Shown here: in pieces, positions 48,331-49,080 of the stretch
Position numbering within the stretch: position 1 is the stretch's first letter
Layout of the letters: every line of letters starts with the position of its first letter
The notes under the pieces: generated by a model
Database searches by the model: none
The model's input: the letters and a program-made list of their open reading frames with translations, nothing else
What the model was told of the DNA's origin: nothing
Assembly (NCBI GenBank): GCA_002104905.1
Contig: MCFE01000659.1
Span: 1-49,080, forward strand
Length of the DNA: 49,080 nt
Source of the DNA: Basidiobolus meristosporus CBS 931.73
Lineage: Eukaryota; Basidiobolomycota; Basidiobolomycetes; Basidiobolales; Basidiobolaceae
Reading direction: 5' to 3'
Translations under genes and position numbers: made by a program

Positions 48331-49080
48331 ATGTCTATGCGATTGAATCTCCCCACCATAAGCATTCCTCAAATAACCTTTACACCGAATTCTCGCCACC
48401 CTAACCGTTCTACCGCTTTATTTCCTCGTAACGCTTCCAAAAGAACTGACAAAACTCGAGAGCCTAATTTTTCCTTTGCTCATGTCAACCGAAGTTTTAC
48501 AACCCTAAGAGCCAACTCGTTCGAGCATTCCGAACATGCTGCAGACACTACTCAGTATTTGAACGCTCCGCTCACCCCTATTTACGATAAACACCCCTCA
48601 GAATTACTCTCCCCGCCAGAACTAAGAGTGAGTGGCTCCTCTGATGACGAGGAAACGGACTACGAAGACGAAGACGATAGATTTTTCGAGCAAAGGTGAT
48701 GATCCAGGCTTAAGCCAAAGCCAGTTAAGCTTCAAGGTCACTACACATATACTTACCATTTCCCGCCGATAGAGACCAATACGGATTCAAAAAATCCACC
48801 CAGTATTCAACTAAGGACGACTACGAAAGATTCATCTCCAACTACGAGCCAATTGTTCAGAGACGACGAGAAAAATGGAATATGCTGATAAAGAATTATC
48901 ATGGTTCTTTGCCGGTCAAATCCCCTACAATCAAACGATATATTCGTAAGGGAATACCCAACGAGTATAGGAGACAGGTAAACGACGCTTTGCCATTTCT
49001 TGGTAGCGCCAGCTTCTGACCATAATTTATAGTGTTGGCTGCGCTACAGCGGTGCAGATGTTCGGATGAGGAGCAATCCA
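48331..49080 (+). CDS. TBC-domain Rab GTPase-activating protein (3' end cut by window edge)
   Basis: Partial; exons 48331-48695, 48773-48977 and 49033 to the edge (introns 77 and 55 bp), about 206 residues visible. The N-terminal ~120 residues are Ser/Pro/Arg-rich and end in an acidic patch (SDDEETDYEDEDDRFFEQ). Then comes the entry to a TBC domain: DQYGFKKSTQYSTKDDYERF, RRREKWNMLIKN, KSPTIKRYIRKGIPNEYRRQ and, after intron 2, CWLRYSGADVRM, matching the family's 'R-K-G-I-P...R..W...SGA' motif. The catalytic Arg and Gln fingers lie beyond the window. TBC proteins switch off Rab GTPases in membrane traffic. ATG 48331 was chosen; an in-frame ATG at 48262 would add 23 aromatic-rich residues and is less likely. 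Confidence 0.88.

Overview
This is a piece of a fungal nuclear genome. Nearly every gene is broken by short introns (49-118 bp, most 55-75 bp) with GT..AG ends and, where visible, CTAAC/CTAAT-type branch sites. The gene set is fungal: two Zn(II)2Cys6 transcription factors, a heat-shock factor, Atg8, a secreted tyrosinase and a GCK-III kinase. A bacterial-type iron-sulfur serine dehydratase and a PRL-type phosphatase sit beside them. As far as I know neither is typical of the standard Dikarya models, so I lean towards an early-diverging ('zygomycete-grade') fungus. That placement is inference; fungal origin is near certain.

Layout. 1-5.1 kb: two paralogous Zn2Cys6 regulators head to head, forming a large imperfect inverted repeat; the left copy runs off the window. 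5.8-8.0 kb: an ABC-F ATPase (minus). 8.0-12.8 kb: gene-poor, with diverged dispersed repeats and a hairpin. 12.8-17.5 kb: mitochondrial-type Fe-S L-serine dehydratase, then tyrosinase (both plus). 18.9-21.5 kb: a 15-exon GCK-III (MST3/Sid1-like) kinase, tail to tail with a small unrecognised ORF (21.8-22.0 kb, minus). 23.0-23.6 kb: Atg8 (minus). 26.1-28.5 kb: a Ser-rich protein with a Byr4/Bfa1-like C-terminus. 28.5-32.2 kb: gene-poor. 32.3-32.9 kb: PRL-like phosphatase. 32.9-37.5 kb: gene-poor, with an inverted copy of the 10-kb repeat. 37.6-38.9 kb: branched-chain aminotransferase. 39.5-41.0 kb: HSF (minus). 41.0-43.1 kb: non-coding, with simple repeats. 43.2-44.2 kb: multi-pass membrane protein. 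44.6-45.5 kb: F-box/SMI1-like protein (minus). 48.3 kb to the edge: start of a TBC-domain Rab-GAP.

The genes do not form a metabolic cluster. One functional pairing is suggestive: the GCK-III kinase and the Byr4/Bfa1-like protein, 4.6 kb apart, both resemble parts of the septation initiation/mitotic exit network. The most distinctive structure is the inverted regulator pair. Its 3' halves, one whole intron included, are almost identical while its 5' halves have diverged, which points to gene conversion, and both copies keep a 13-nt micro-exon. I found no convincing evidence of a wholly new biological system. Exon models below were built by hand from reading frame, splice sites and family conservation; introns are given inside each entry.
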